DNA of 55,802 nt from an uncultured Verrucomicrobia subdivision 3 bacterium. Lineage in GTDB: Bacteria > Verrucomicrobiota > Verrucomicrobiia > Limisphaerales > UBA8199. The translations under genes and the position numbers were made by a program. How positions within the stretch are numbered: position 1 is the stretch's first letter; the number at the start of each line of letters is the position of its first letter. Under the pieces are notes generated by a model, which saw only the letters and a list, made by a program, of their open reading frames with translations, did no database searches and was not told the origin of the DNA. The stretch lies in the NCBI GenBank assembly GCA_903913865.1, contig CAIWMU010000244.1, positions 1 to 55,802 on the forward strand, given 5' to 3'. Below, in pieces: positions 36,349 to 45,126 of the stretch.

Positions 36349-37611
36349 ATGGGAAAATTGTTGAAGCTGGAAAAGTATTCCATTGGTGTTGGTGACCGGT
36401 TTGCACATCAGGCGCGGGCGCAGCTGCGGGCCTGCATTCAGGCGGCGGCGCAGGGTGCGGATGTGGTTCCTGTGTGGAACAAGTCCAACCGGGAACATCT
36501 GATCATCGGGTCAGAGCCTGCGAGCACCCGGGCCGCGGCGGATGAAGCGGTAACGGACCTGGGCTGGCACCGTCCCTATCACGTGGATGCGGATCATATC
36601 CGGCAGGAGACGGTGGGGCGGTTCCTGGAGCATGCGGATTTTTACACGATTGATGTCGCGGATTGGATTGGCAGGCCTGCTGACACAGCTGATGCGAGTG
36701 CTTTTGTTGAGCGGCACAAAGAGCTGCTGGGGAATGTGGCTATCGCGGGAATCGACCGGATCTTTCATACCAGCCGGGCGGAGATTGAGGCGATTGCCAG
36801 AAAGTATCTGGTTGCCACAGCGGAGGCGGGTAAGATCTACAGGCATATTGCGACCCACAAGGCTTTGGGAAGTTTCATTACGGAGGTCTCGATGGACGAG
36901 ACGGATTCACCCCAGACACCGCTGGAACTGCTCGTGATTCTGGCCGCGCTTGCGGATGAGCACATTCCGCTGCAGACGGTGGCGCCAAAGTTCAGCGGCC
37001 GGTTCAACAAGGGGGTCGATTATGTGGGGGATGTGGGCCAGTTCGAGAAGGAGTTTTGCGAGGACCTTGCCGTGATCGCCCATGTGGTTCACCGGTATGG
37101 ACTGCCGGAGGCTTTGAAGCTGAGTGTCCATTCAGGGAGTGACAAGTTTTCGATCTACGCGCCGATGCGGCGGGGTCTGGCGAGGTTCAATGCCGGGTTG
37201 CATGTGAAAACGGCGGGGACGACCTGGCTGGAGGAATTGATCGGTCTGGCTGAGAGTGGCGGCGAGGGATTGGCGCTTGCTCAGGAGATTTATGCGAGTG
37301 CGCTGGATCACATCGAGGAACTGTGCGGGCCTTACGCCACTGTCATCGATATCGACCGCAGCAGGCTGCCTTCCGCCTCTGTTGTGAATGGATGGGGTCC
37401 CGAGCAGTATGTATCAGCCCTGAGGCATGATCAGCGGAACCCGGCCTACAACCCGAATGTGCGGCAGTTGCTGCATGTGGGTTACAAGATGGCGGCCAAG
37501 CAGGGGCAGCGTTACCTGGATGCCCTCAAGTCCTGTGAGGCTTGCGTGAGCCGAAACGTCACAACCAACCTGTTCGAACGTCATCTCCGGCCGATCTTTC
37601 TTTCAACCTGA
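36349..37611 (+). CDS. uxaE: Tagaturonate epimerase family protein UxaE
   Basis: About 420 residues from ATG 36349 (MGKLLKLEKYSIGVGDRF). The conserved blocks FITEVSMDETDSPQTPLELL, VAPKFSGRFNKGVDYVGDV, LKLSVHSGSDKFSIY and HVKTAGTTWLEEL are those of UxaE, which interconverts D-tagaturonate and D-fructuronate and so joins the galacturonate and glucuronate branches. These blocks carry the Glu, Asp and His residues expected to bind the metal. The next gene is uxaC, which supports this assignment. A start 24 codons upstream (36277) adds residues not typical of the family. Confidence 0.85.
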   Translation: MGKLLKLEKYSIGVGDRFAHQARAQLRACIQAAAQGADVVPVWNKSNREHLIIGSEPASTRAAADEAVTDLGWHRPYHVDADHIRQETVGRFLEHADFYTIDVADWIGRPADTADASAFVERHKELLGNVAIAGIDRIFHTSRAEIEAIARKYLVATAEAGKIYRHIATHKALGSFITEVSMDETDSPQTPLELLVILAALADEHIPLQTVAPKFSGRFNKGVDYVGDVGQFEKEFCEDLAVIAHVVHRYGLPEALKLSVHSGSDKFSIYAPMRRGLARFNAGLHVKTAGTTWLEELIGLAESGGEGLALAQEIYASALDHIEELCGPYATVIDIDRSRLPSASVVNGWGPEQYVSALRHDQRNPAYNPNVRQLLHVGYKMAAKQGQRYLDALKSCEACVSRNVTTNLFERHLRPIFLST

Positions 37612-37654
37612 TCGAGTAATGAATCTGTCCATGTGACGATTGCCCCGAACGACC

Positions 37655-39103
37655 ATGAAATTCATAACCGACGATTTTCTTCTGCAGAGCAAGGCCGGGC
37701 GGCGGCTTTACCACGAATATGCGGAAGAGCAGCCGATCCTTGATTACCACTGCCATCTAAGCCCTGCGGATATCGCCGGGAATCGGCAGTTCAAAAACCT
37801 TTTTGAGATCTGGCTGGAGGGGGACCACTACAAGTGGAGGGCCATGCGGTCGAACGGTGTCGCGGAGCGATTCTGCACCGGGGACGCGACCCCCTACGAG
37901 AAATTCATGGCGTGGGCTGCCACGGTCCCGCACACGCTGCGCAATCCGCTGTATCATTGGACCCACCTGGAGTTGGTGCGGCACTTCGGGATCACGGAAC
38001 TGCTCGATGAAAAGAGTGCGCCGCGGATCTGGAAGAAGGCGAACGCGAAGCTTGCCGGGGCGGAGTTGAGCACCCAGGGGATTTTGAAGCAGTTCAAGGT
38101 GGTTGCTGTGGGAACCACCGATGATCCGGTGGATGATCTGAAGCACCACCAGACGATTGTGGATGGCGGAATGGCCTCCAGGGTCGTGCCCACCTTCCGG
38201 CCTGACAAGGCATTGGCGCTGCAGAATGGTGCCGCGTTCAACACCTGGGTGGATCGTCTGGGCGCAGCTGCCAACGTGGAGATCCGCAGTCTCGCCACAT
38301 TTCTGGAAGCGTTGCGGAAGCGGCACGATTTCTTCCATGCGCAGGGGGCCCGCCTTTCGGATCACGGCCTTTCCCATTGCTGGTCTGATTTTTGTCCCGA
38401 AAAGGAGGCTGGAACGATCTTCGACATGGCCCGGTCCGGTAGGAAGGTCACCGGGGCGGACGAATCGCGGTTTGCGAGTTTCATGATGCTGTTTTTCGGC
38501 AGATTGGATGCCGAGAAAGGATGGGTGAAGCAGTTGCATCTTGGCGCGATGAGGGGCAACAACACCCGCCTGCAAAAGACGATTGGACCGGACACCGGCT
38601 TCGATTCGATCGGTGATTATCCCCAGGCTGCGGCGCTGGCGGCCTATCTGGATCGGCTGGATCAGGAGAACGCGTTGCCGAAGACAATCATCTACAATCT
38701 GAACCCTGCGGATAATTACGTTTTTGGAACCATGCTGGGGAATTTTCAGGACGGCTCGATTCCCGGCAAACTGCAGCTGGGTTCCGGCTGGTGGTTTCTG
38801 GATCAGAAGGAGGGGATGGAATGGCAGTTGAATGCCCTATCCAATCTGGGCCTGCTCTCCCGTTTCGTCGGGATGATCACCGATTCCCGCTCCTTCATGT
38901 CCTATCCCCGGCACGAGTATTTCAGGCGGACCCTGTGCAACCTGCTGGGCCGGGACATGGAGAACGGTGAATTGCCCCGGGACTATGAGATGGTGGGCGG
39001 TTTGGTTCGTAAGATCTGCTATGAAAACGCACGTGATTACTTTGGGATCCCGGGCCTGAAAGCCCCGGTCGGCAAGGCAGTCCGTGTAAGAAAGCGGGGT
39101 TGA
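37655..39103 (+). CDS. uxaC: Uronate isomerase (glucuronate isomerase)
   Basis: A 482-residue amidohydrolase-fold enzyme. It isomerises D-glucuronate to D-fructuronate and D-galacturonate to D-tagaturonate. The start MKFITDDFLLQSKAGRRLYH and the metal motif DYHCHLSP at about 30-37 are typical. Other blocks are VVGTTDDPVDDLKHH-like (here VAVGTTDDPVDDLKHH), GWWFLDQKEGMEWQ and the late FVGMITDSRSFMSYPRHEYF. The ATG at 37655 matches the family start; a start five codons earlier is less likely. With uxaE upstream, it feeds both uronates into one intermediate pool. No reductase (uxaB/uxuB) or dehydratase gene is in the window. Confidence 0.95.
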   Translation: MKFITDDFLLQSKAGRRLYHEYAEEQPILDYHCHLSPADIAGNRQFKNLFEIWLEGDHYKWRAMRSNGVAERFCTGDATPYEKFMAWAATVPHTLRNPLYHWTHLELVRHFGITELLDEKSAPRIWKKANAKLAGAELSTQGILKQFKVVAVGTTDDPVDDLKHHQTIVDGGMASRVVPTFRPDKALALQNGAAFNTWVDRLGAAANVEIRSLATFLEALRKRHDFFHAQGARLSDHGLSHCWSDFCPEKEAGTIFDMARSGRKVTGADESRFASFMMLFFGRLDAEKGWVKQLHLGAMRGNNTRLQKTIGPDTGFDSIGDYPQAAALAAYLDRLDQENALPKTIIYNLNPADNYVFGTMLGNFQDGSIPGKLQLGSGWWFLDQKEGMEWQLNALSNLGLLSRFVGMITDSRSFMSYPRHEYFRRTLCNLLGRDMENGELPRDYEMVGGLVRKICYENARDYFGIPGLKAPVGKAVRVRKRG

Positions 39104-39178
39104 AGCAGGGCATTCGGAGCCGTCTTGCCGTCGAGGATCCCGCGTGCCAGAGTTTGTGGTGGAGGGAGATGTTTGCTG

Positions 39179-42004
39179 ATGATTTCGGCGCAACAACAGG
39201 CAGCGCTGGTGGCCACGGGTTGCGAGGTTGCCTTCGATCAACTCACACTGCGGCTGTATGCAACGGACGCCTCGAACCACGAGGTGGAACCGCTCGCTGT
39301 GGCATTTCCCAAAGGAGTGCGGCAGGCGAGCCTCCTTGTTGAGGCAGTGGCACAGACAGGGATTCCAGTGATCCCACGCGGGGCGGGTACCGGACTCGCG
39401 GGCGGGGCGATTGGGGAGGGGTTGATTGTCGATTTTTCTCGCCACAACCGGGCCGTCACGGAACTGGATCCCGAGCGGCGTACTGTGCGGGTTGCGCCCG
39501 GGGTGGTGCTGGACCAATTGAACGCCGCACTGAGGCCGGCCGGGTTCTGTTTCGGACCCGATGTGGCCACCAGTTCGAGGGCCACACTGGGAGGGATGAT
39601 CGGGAACAACTCAAGCGGATCCCACACACCGTTCTATGGCACCACAGCGGACCATGTCGTGTCACTGGATATCGTCATGGCAGATGGCAGGGTGGTGACC
39701 ATCGGGCCCGCTCATGACACCCTGCGCTCGCAGAGGGATCTAGTCAGGGATCTGGTCTATTTCAATTCGCTCGTGATCGAGGAGCGGTTCCCCCCGGGGC
39801 TCGTCAAACGCCGTCCGGGCTACGCCCTTGATCGATGCCTTCGAGAGCCCGAAAACCTCAACCACATCCTGTGCGGAAGCGAGGGAACGCTGGCGGGCAT
39901 TCTTTCCGCGGAACTCAAAATTGTCCCCCTGCCGGAGCAGAAGGGGCTGGTGGTGGTCTTTTTTGCCTCCGTTGCCGAGGCGATGCAGGCCACCGTGGAA
40001 TTGCTGGATCTGCGCCCCGCAGCCATTGAACACATAGACCGGGTGTTGCTGGATGAGACCCGGGGGCAGTGGGCGTTTCAGGCGGCCCGCGACCTGCTTG
40101 AGCTGGATTCGAAACCTTGCGAAGCACTGCTGGCGGTCGAGTTTTTTGATGAGAACGCGCAGGATCGGGCCCGGGAAGTGACAGCCCGCAGGCTGGGCCT
40201 GCGCACAACGGTTTTGGAAACTCCGGCCAAGGCGGCGCTGTTCTGGGCGCTGCGCAAGGCGGGATTGTCACTGTTGACGGGATGCAAGGGAAGTGCCAAG
40301 CCGACCACAGGAATTGAGGATGCCGCCGTGGAGCCGAAGGCACTTCCTGAGTATGTGGGGGCACTGGGCCGTCTGATGCGGGATGCGGGGCTCAAGGCCT
40401 CCTATTATGGTCATGCCGCCTCCGGCTTGCTTCACGTGCGGCCCGTGCTGGACCTGCATCTCCCCGAAGACGTCCGGAAGTTCCGGCGGCTTGCGGGGGA
40501 TGTTTCGGCGCTGGTGCGGCAGTTCAAGGGGTCACTTGCAGCGGAGCATGGGGTGGGGATCACCCGCACGGAATTCATGCTGGAGCAGGTGGGGGAGGAG
40601 ATGCTGGGGATGATGCGGCAGGTGAAGGGGGCATTTGATCCCTACGGCATCTTCAATCCGGGTAAGATCATTCCGGATGGGCGTTACCAGTTTGATCGGG
40701 ATTTGCGATCCGGCCCGGGTCGTGAATTGACGCTGCCTTTCGCCCCGGTGCTGGGCTTTGTTGGGAAGGATGAATCGTTCCTGCTGAATCTGGAGCAGTG
40801 CAATGGTTGTGGTGGATGTCGCAAGGAGACGCCATTGATGTGCCCGACATTCCCCGCCACGAGGAACGAACTTTTCACGACCCGGGGCCGCGCGAACATC
40901 ATCCGGTCGGTGCTTCAGCCGGGGCAGGAGGGGGATCCGCTCCTCGATCCGGATCTGGGGGCTGCCCTGGGAAGTTGCCTGGGATGCAGGGCCTGCGCAA
41001 CCGAGTGCCCATCCAACGTGAATCTGCCTTTGCTCAAGGCTGAACTGCTGAATGCCAGGATGAGGAAGCACGGCAGGTCCGCACGGGTAAAGCTCATCAG
41101 CCGGGTGGATTTGCTGGGTCGCGTGGGATGCGTGTTTCCAAAGCTGGCGAACCATGTTTCCGAGTCGATTTTCTTCCGGAGTTTTCTCTCCAAAACGCTT
41201 GGGCTTGCGTGGCAGCGCCTTCTCCCGGCCTACGCCTCCCAGCGCTTTGACCACTGGTTCGAGCGCCACCCGGATGAGGGCCCGGCACCACGCGGGCGGA
41301 TCCTGCTGTGGGACGACACCTTTGCACGGTATCACGAGCCCCATGTCGCGATTGCAGCCGTCCGGGTGCTGCGGGCTGCGGGGTTCCGGGTGGAACTGGT
41401 TCGTGGCCGCAAATGCTGCGGCCGCCCCGCCTTCAGCCTGGGGGATCTGGATACCGCGCACCAGTTGGGCGCGCACAATCTGGCCCTGCTGCAGGACCAG
41501 TCCGATCCCGTGCCGGTTGTGTTTCTTGAGCCGTCGTGCCATTCGATGTTCACTCAGGATTACATGGAGCTAGGGTTGGAAGGTGCTGCCGGAGTGGCCC
41601 CCCGCTGTGTGCTTTTCGAGCGGTTCATCGAAACCCTGCTGGAGGGTGAGCCGGATGCGCTCAAATGGAACATGAAACCGGCCAGAATTGTGATCCATGC
41701 CCATTGCCATGTGAAGTCGGCCATGAACCCGGCATTCCTTGCAGGGTTGGCCCGGCGGCTGCCCAACAGGGAGGTCACGCTTCTCGACACAGGTTGCTGT
41801 GGAATGGCCGGAGCTTTCGGGGCGATTCAGGAAAACTATGAACTTTCCCTGACGGTCGCCGAGCCATTGGCGCGCAAGATCCGGGAACTGCCCTTCGGCA
41901 CCACCGTCGTGGCGGCGGGCACCAGTTGCCGGCAGCAGATCGCCCATCTGGCTCCGGTCCGGCCGCGTCACATGGCAGAGGTTCTGGCGGAAGCTCTTGC
42001 CTGA
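39179..42004 (+). CDS. Large FAD-linked oxidoreductase with Fe-S and cysteine-rich domains (GlcD-GlcF-like fusion)
   Basis: A 941-residue protein from ATG 39179. The N-terminal FAD-binding PCMH domain has PRGAGTGLAGGAI and GGMIGNNSSGSH. A GlcD-type FAD C-terminal domain ends near AEHGVGITRTEF and GIFNPGKI. Two 4Fe-4S motifs follow, CNGCGGCRKE and CLGCRACATECPS. Two CCG-type cysteine-rich modules close it, GRKCCGRPAFSLG and LDTGCCGMAGAFG. This is the FAD plus Fe-S fusion of the D-2-hydroxyacid (D-lactate/glycolate) dehydrogenase type. The substrate cannot be read; the neighbouring uronate genes hint at a sugar-acid role. GGAGGGAG lies about 10 bases upstream of the start. Confidence 0.88.
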   Translation: MISAQQQAALVATGCEVAFDQLTLRLYATDASNHEVEPLAVAFPKGVRQASLLVEAVAQTGIPVIPRGAGTGLAGGAIGEGLIVDFSRHNRAVTELDPERRTVRVAPGVVLDQLNAALRPAGFCFGPDVATSSRATLGGMIGNNSSGSHTPFYGTTADHVVSLDIVMADGRVVTIGPAHDTLRSQRDLVRDLVYFNSLVIEERFPPGLVKRRPGYALDRCLREPENLNHILCGSEGTLAGILSAELKIVPLPEQKGLVVVFFASVAEAMQATVELLDLRPAAIEHIDRVLLDETRGQWAFQAARDLLELDSKPCEALLAVEFFDENAQDRAREVTARRLGLRTTVLETPAKAALFWALRKAGLSLLTGCKGSAKPTTGIEDAAVEPKALPEYVGALGRLMRDAGLKASYYGHAASGLLHVRPVLDLHLPEDVRKFRRLAGDVSALVRQFKGSLAAEHGVGITRTEFMLEQVGEEMLGMMRQVKGAFDPYGIFNPGKIIPDGRYQFDRDLRSGPGRELTLPFAPVLGFVGKDESFLLNLEQCNGCGGCRKETPLMCPTFPATRNELFTTRGRANIIRSVLQPGQEGDPLLDPDLGAALGSCLGCRACATECPSNVNLPLLKAELLNARMRKHGRSARVKLISRVDLLGRVGCVFPKLANHVSESIFFRSFLSKTLGLAWQRLLPAYASQRFDHWFERHPDEGPAPRGRILLWDDTFARYHEPHVAIAAVRVLRAAGFRVELVRGRKCCGRPAFSLGDLDTAHQLGAHNLALLQDQSDPVPVVFLEPSCHSMFTQDYMELGLEGAAGVAPRCVLFERFIETLLEGEPDALKWNMKPARIVIHAHCHVKSAMNPAFLAGLARRLPNREVTLLDTGCCGMAGAFGAIQENYELSLTVAEPLARKIRELPFGTTVVAAGTSCRQQIAHLAPVRPRHMAEVLAEALA

Positions 42005-42043
42005 GGAGATTTGGGTCTCGTGGAAGCCGACCTTCCGGGTGGC

Positions 42044-42844
42044 TCAGAGCCTGAAAAACTCGTGGGCCGTCGCATTGGTGGCCGTGGCGAGTTCGGTCAG
42101 GGTGCAACCCTTCACTTGCGCTGCGGTTTCGGCAATTTCTTTGACGTAGGCAGGTTCGCAGCGCTTCCCCCGGTAGGGCACAGGGGCGAGGTAGGGCGAA
42201 TCGGTCTCCAGCATGAATTTGCCCATGGGCGTTGCCGAGAGCGTGTCACGGACCGTCTGTGCGTTTTTGAAGGTCAGGATTCCTGTGAAACTCACAAGGG
42301 AACCCAGCGCGAGGATGCGGCGCATCGCATTGGCATCATCCACAAAACAGTGGAACACCCCCCGGACACGGTCCGCAAAGGGGCGGAGCTGTTCGATTGT
42401 GTCCTCCAGAGATTCCCGGGTGTGGATGACGCAGTTGAGCCGCAACTCTGCGGCGATCTCCAGGTGCTGGCGGAAGAGACTCGCCTGGCGCGCCTTGATT
42501 CGGGCGTCCTCCTCAGGGCTGCCCCCCTGCTTGCCGGGGAGCCGGAAGTAGTCCAGGCCCGTTTCCCCCAGCGCGGCGACTTTGGGATGGCTGGCCAATT
42601 CACGCAGGGCCTCCCTTATGTCATCGGGGGCCTCCTCGACATCTGATGGATGGCAGCCGACCACGGCATGGATGCCATCATGCTCCTCCGCGATCTCGAT
42701 GCATCTGCGGCTGCTGGCCAGATCGGTGCCTATGCAGAGGATTCGCCGGATTCCAGCCTGCTGCGCCCGGGCAATAATTCCGGGCAGTCGCTCAGTGTCA
42801 GCCTCAGACGCGAGGTGTGCGTGTGTGTCGTAAAAAGTGGCCAT
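42044..42844 (-). CDS. TatD-family metal-dependent hydrolase
   Basis: A 266-residue TIM-barrel amidohydrolase. The metal-binding YDTHAHL is at residues 5-11, and GETGLDYF, VIHTRES, FHCFVDD and LETDSPYLAP follow in family order. TatD proteins are 3'-5' DNA exonucleases or deoxyribonucleases that act in DNA repair or turnover. The length and motif set are normal. It converges on the oxidoreductase gene, with 39 bases between the stops. Confidence 0.93.
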   Translation of the reverse strand: MATFYDTHAHLASEADTERLPGIIARAQQAGIRRILCIGTDLASSRRCIEIAEEHDGIHAVVGCHPSDVEEAPDDIREALRELASHPKVAALGETGLDYFRLPGKQGGSPEEDARIKARQASLFRQHLEIAAELRLNCVIHTRESLEDTIEQLRPFADRVRGVFHCFVDDANAMRRILALGSLVSFTGILTFKNAQTVRDTLSATPMGKFMLETDSPYLAPVPYRGKRCEPAYVKEIAETAAQVKGCTLTELATATNATAHEFFRL

Positions 42845-43008
42845 GATTCAAAGGTTGCGGGGGCAGGGTGCCAGAATTCCCCATCCATCGCAATCCGGAC
42901 GGAGTTTGACGGGCCTTGATCCGCCGAAAGATTGGAGTCTGAAAAACGGGCTGCGAAACCGGGAAAATTGGTGTTGCAATCCGGTGCCAATCCCGTTAAA
43001 GCTCTGCA

Positions 43009-43022
43009 CGGTTTGTAAACCG
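43009..43022. promoter_or_regulatory. Palindrome upstream of the TIM-barrel epimerase gene
   Basis: CGGTTT-GT-AAACCG is a perfect inverted repeat with a two-base centre, 29 bases upstream of the gene start at 43052. The position and symmetry suit a repressor operator. No regulator gene lies next to it. Chance is possible for a 6-bp arm. Confidence 0.35.
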
Positions 43023-43051
43023 AAAACACTCAAATAAATTCCACAAAGATT

Positions 43052-44086
43052 ATGGCTGAAATCTGTTTCCACCCCAGCATTGAGGGCGCCCAGCACGGCG
43101 CGAAAAACCTTGCCCAGTTTTGCGACTACGCCAAGAAATCCGGCGCGGCTGGAGCGCAACCTTCCAACTTCATGCTCCAGAACGACACGGGCGGGTTCAA
43201 GAGCGCGGAGGAGATCAAAGCAACTTTCTCGAAAGCGGAGCTTTCCCTGGATGGCGTGTCCGCCCATTGCGCCTTCTGGGTGCATACGACTGCCTGGACC
43301 GGCAGTCCCACGATCCGTCCCTTCACACCGGCTGATGTGTTGAAGAAATCACCCGCTGAGATCGAACAGTGGGCCGAGGATTACATTCTGCGCCTGTTTG
43401 ACCTGTGCGCCGAACTGGGCCTCAAGGTTGTGCCCATGTTCTGGGGCGTTGCCTTCGGATGGGAAGTCGCAGGCGGCTATCCCTGGGGCTTCTGGAAGGG
43501 CGGGGACTATGACCTGATCAAGGAAGGTCAGGAGCGGTTCGTCACTAAGACGGCCAAGATCCGTGCAGCAGCGAACAAGCTGGGGATCTACCTCGCCCAT
43601 GAGATTCATCCCGGCACCGGTGCGATGTGCGCCGATGATTTCAACATGCTGGTCAAGATCTGCGACGGGGACAAGTGCCTCGCCGTGAATGCCGATCCTT
43701 CCCATTGCTGGGAGGGTGAGAGCTGGGAAACCCGGTTCCTGAAGACGGCATCCCGCATTTATTCCTGCCATGTCAAAAACTTCGTTATCCGCCCGGGCAT
43801 CCCGTTGCGGTTGATGGAAGCGGATTGGCAGAAGCGCGCCATGCAGTTTGTGGACATCCCGACAGGGGACCTGAACATGACCCGCTACATCGAGTTGCTG
43901 ATCCATTCCGGCTATCCGAAGCGCTATTGCGAGGTGATGGGACGGAAGACGGCCCCCTTGATTGTAGAAGCTGAGAGCGCCTACCGCGATCTGGAGGCCA
44001 CCAGCACCAACGGCATCCAATACGTCCGCGACAACCTCTGCTTCCCGGTGGCGGCAGGGTCGTTCGAAGACGAAATGGGCGCCTGA
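43052..44086 (+). CDS. Sugar phosphate isomerase/epimerase-like TIM-barrel protein
   Basis: A 344-residue protein of the xylose-isomerase-like TIM-barrel superfamily. Metal-ligand candidates lie at strand ends: YLAHEIHPGTG (Glu, His), VNADPSHCWEG (Asp, His), YSCHVKNF (His) and RYCEVMG (Glu). WGVAFGWEVAGGYPWGFWKG is rich in aromatic residues, as expected for a sugar site. No signal peptide. The substrate is unknown. Family members serve inositol, hexose and keto-sugar paths. Two hairpins follow the stop. Confidence 0.8.
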   Translation: MAEICFHPSIEGAQHGAKNLAQFCDYAKKSGAAGAQPSNFMLQNDTGGFKSAEEIKATFSKAELSLDGVSAHCAFWVHTTAWTGSPTIRPFTPADVLKKSPAEIEQWAEDYILRLFDLCAELGLKVVPMFWGVAFGWEVAGGYPWGFWKGGDYDLIKEGQERFVTKTAKIRAAANKLGIYLAHEIHPGTGAMCADDFNMLVKICDGDKCLAVNADPSHCWEGESWETRFLKTASRIYSCHVKNFVIRPGIPLRLMEADWQKRAMQFVDIPTGDLNMTRYIELLIHSGYPKRYCEVMGRKTAPLIVEAESAYRDLEATSTNGIQYVRDNLCFPVAAGSFEDEMGA

Positions 44087-44096
44087 TGCCTTCCCA

Positions 44097-44172
44097 ATCC
44101 CGCCCATTGCGGCGGGATGATTGATTAAAGGTGAAGCCGGGAATGCAGCTCATTGAGCTGGTTCCCGGCTTC
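44097..44172. terminator. Two tandem hairpins between convergent genes
   Basis: Hairpin one is ATCCCGCC (44097-44104) with GGCGGGAT (44111-44118). Hairpin two is GAAGCCGGGAA (44133-44143) with TTCCCGGCTTC (44162-44172), enclosing an inner CAGCTC-ATT-GAGCTG stem. Both are perfect. They lie between the epimerase stop (44086) and the minus-strand receiver gene stop (44191), so a bidirectional terminator is likely. Confidence 0.75.
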
Positions 44173-44190
44173 ATGCTCTGTGTCCCCCAC

Positions 44191-44790
44191 CTAAAAGTGC
44201 ATCCCAAACCGGGTTGCATGGGCTGTGGTGCCCCTCCACAAGCGCGCCAGACCGGCCCAGATCCCCACAAAGTGCAACCCGGCTGGATGGCGGAACCCCC
44301 GAACCGCCGGTTCCAACCGGGCATTCTCACCCGACGCTGTGCGGGTAAATTCATTTCTTGTTTCGACACACGCAACTTCGCGTTCGCACACCCTCGATTC
44401 ATGAATCGTGCGTGCAATCTGCTCCACCCCGGCCGACTTCAAGAGGTAGGCAGAGGCCCCCTCTGAAAGAGCTCGTGTCTCGTCATCCGGGTTCATGAAT
44501 GTCGTGAACATGATGACCCGGGTATCGGGTGCCCATTCGCGCAGGGGGCGGACATAATCCAACCCGTTTTCGCCGCGTAAATGCACATCCAGAAGGATGA
44601 CATCCGCCGCAGTCCCTTCCTGTGCGGCGGCCAGAGCCTGAATCGGTTTTGCGAAGGTGCGTGTCACCTGCAGGCTCAATTGCTCATCCAGCAACTGGGG
44701 CAGCAAATCCCGGATCGCATCATTGTCATCTACCAGCCAGACTGTCTTGGTCGGGAGGTTCGAAGCAAATCCATGATCAATCAGTCTCAT
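44191..44790 (-). CDS. Response-regulator receiver protein with atypical C-terminus
   Basis: A 199-residue protein. Residues 16-135 form a CheY-type receiver: acidic pocket VWLVDDNDAIRD, phospho-acceptor Asp in VILLDVHLRGENG, Thr in MFTTFMN, and Lys in AYLLKSAG. No LuxR-type helix-turn-helix follows. Instead, the last 50 residues are compositionally odd, and the DNA there (44209-44282) holds a 10-bp inverted repeat. The output domain may have been lost to a repeat or frameshift, or the protein may act as a stand-alone receiver. No histidine kinase gene is adjacent. Confidence 0.7.
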   Translation of the reverse strand: MRLIDHGFASNLPTKTVWLVDDNDAIRDLLPQLLDEQLSLQVTRTFAKPIQALAAAQEGTAADVILLDVHLRGENGLDYVRPLREWAPDTRVIMFTTFMNPDDETRALSEGASAYLLKSAGVEQIARTIHESRVCEREVACVETRNEFTRTASGENARLEPAVRGFRHPAGLHFVGIWAGLARLWRGTTAHATRFGMHF

Positions 44791-45109
44791 CTACGGGATG
44801 CATTATGCATGAGGCGTGCCAACTCCGTTCAAATGGATGAGTTCGTTGCAATCAACTGCGGTGTAAGGGTTTGAAGACTTTGGCATGCCAGGGTGTGTGG
44901 ATATTTCCTGTAGCGTTTTATCCATCCTGCGAACAAATTGATCTGTGCAGCAAAATGTGCATCCATGAAGTTCCATGCTTTGCGACTTGTGCCATTCATG
45001 CGTTCGGATAGACCCGGTTCAAACAATCTCCGGCATTTTGAGGGGTGTCCTTGAACTTTTTGAGCTTGGTCCAACGTTTTTGCTTGTGGTGATAAGTGCT
45101 TTTGCTATT
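44791..45109. other. Stretch between divergent genes, no gene
   Basis: About 320 bases of AT-richer DNA lie between the receiver gene start and the zinc-type locus. TGCATTATGCA, an 11-base palindrome, sits near 44802-44812, just upstream of the receiver gene, and could be a control site. I see no coding frame with support. Confidence 0.4.
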
Positions 45110-45126
45110 TTGCAAACGGTTTGCAA
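45110..45126. promoter_or_regulatory. 17-bp perfect palindrome at the head of the anchor-M/ZIP block (candidate Zur site)
   Basis: TTGCAAA-CGG-TTTGCAA reads the same on both strands apart from the 3-base centre. It overlaps the only possible upstream start codon (TTG 45121) of the first gene of the block. A metal transporter and anchor-M proteins follow. I infer a metalloregulator operator, most likely for zinc. A LacI-type regulator is the main alternative because the arms resemble that operator class. Confidence 0.5.
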
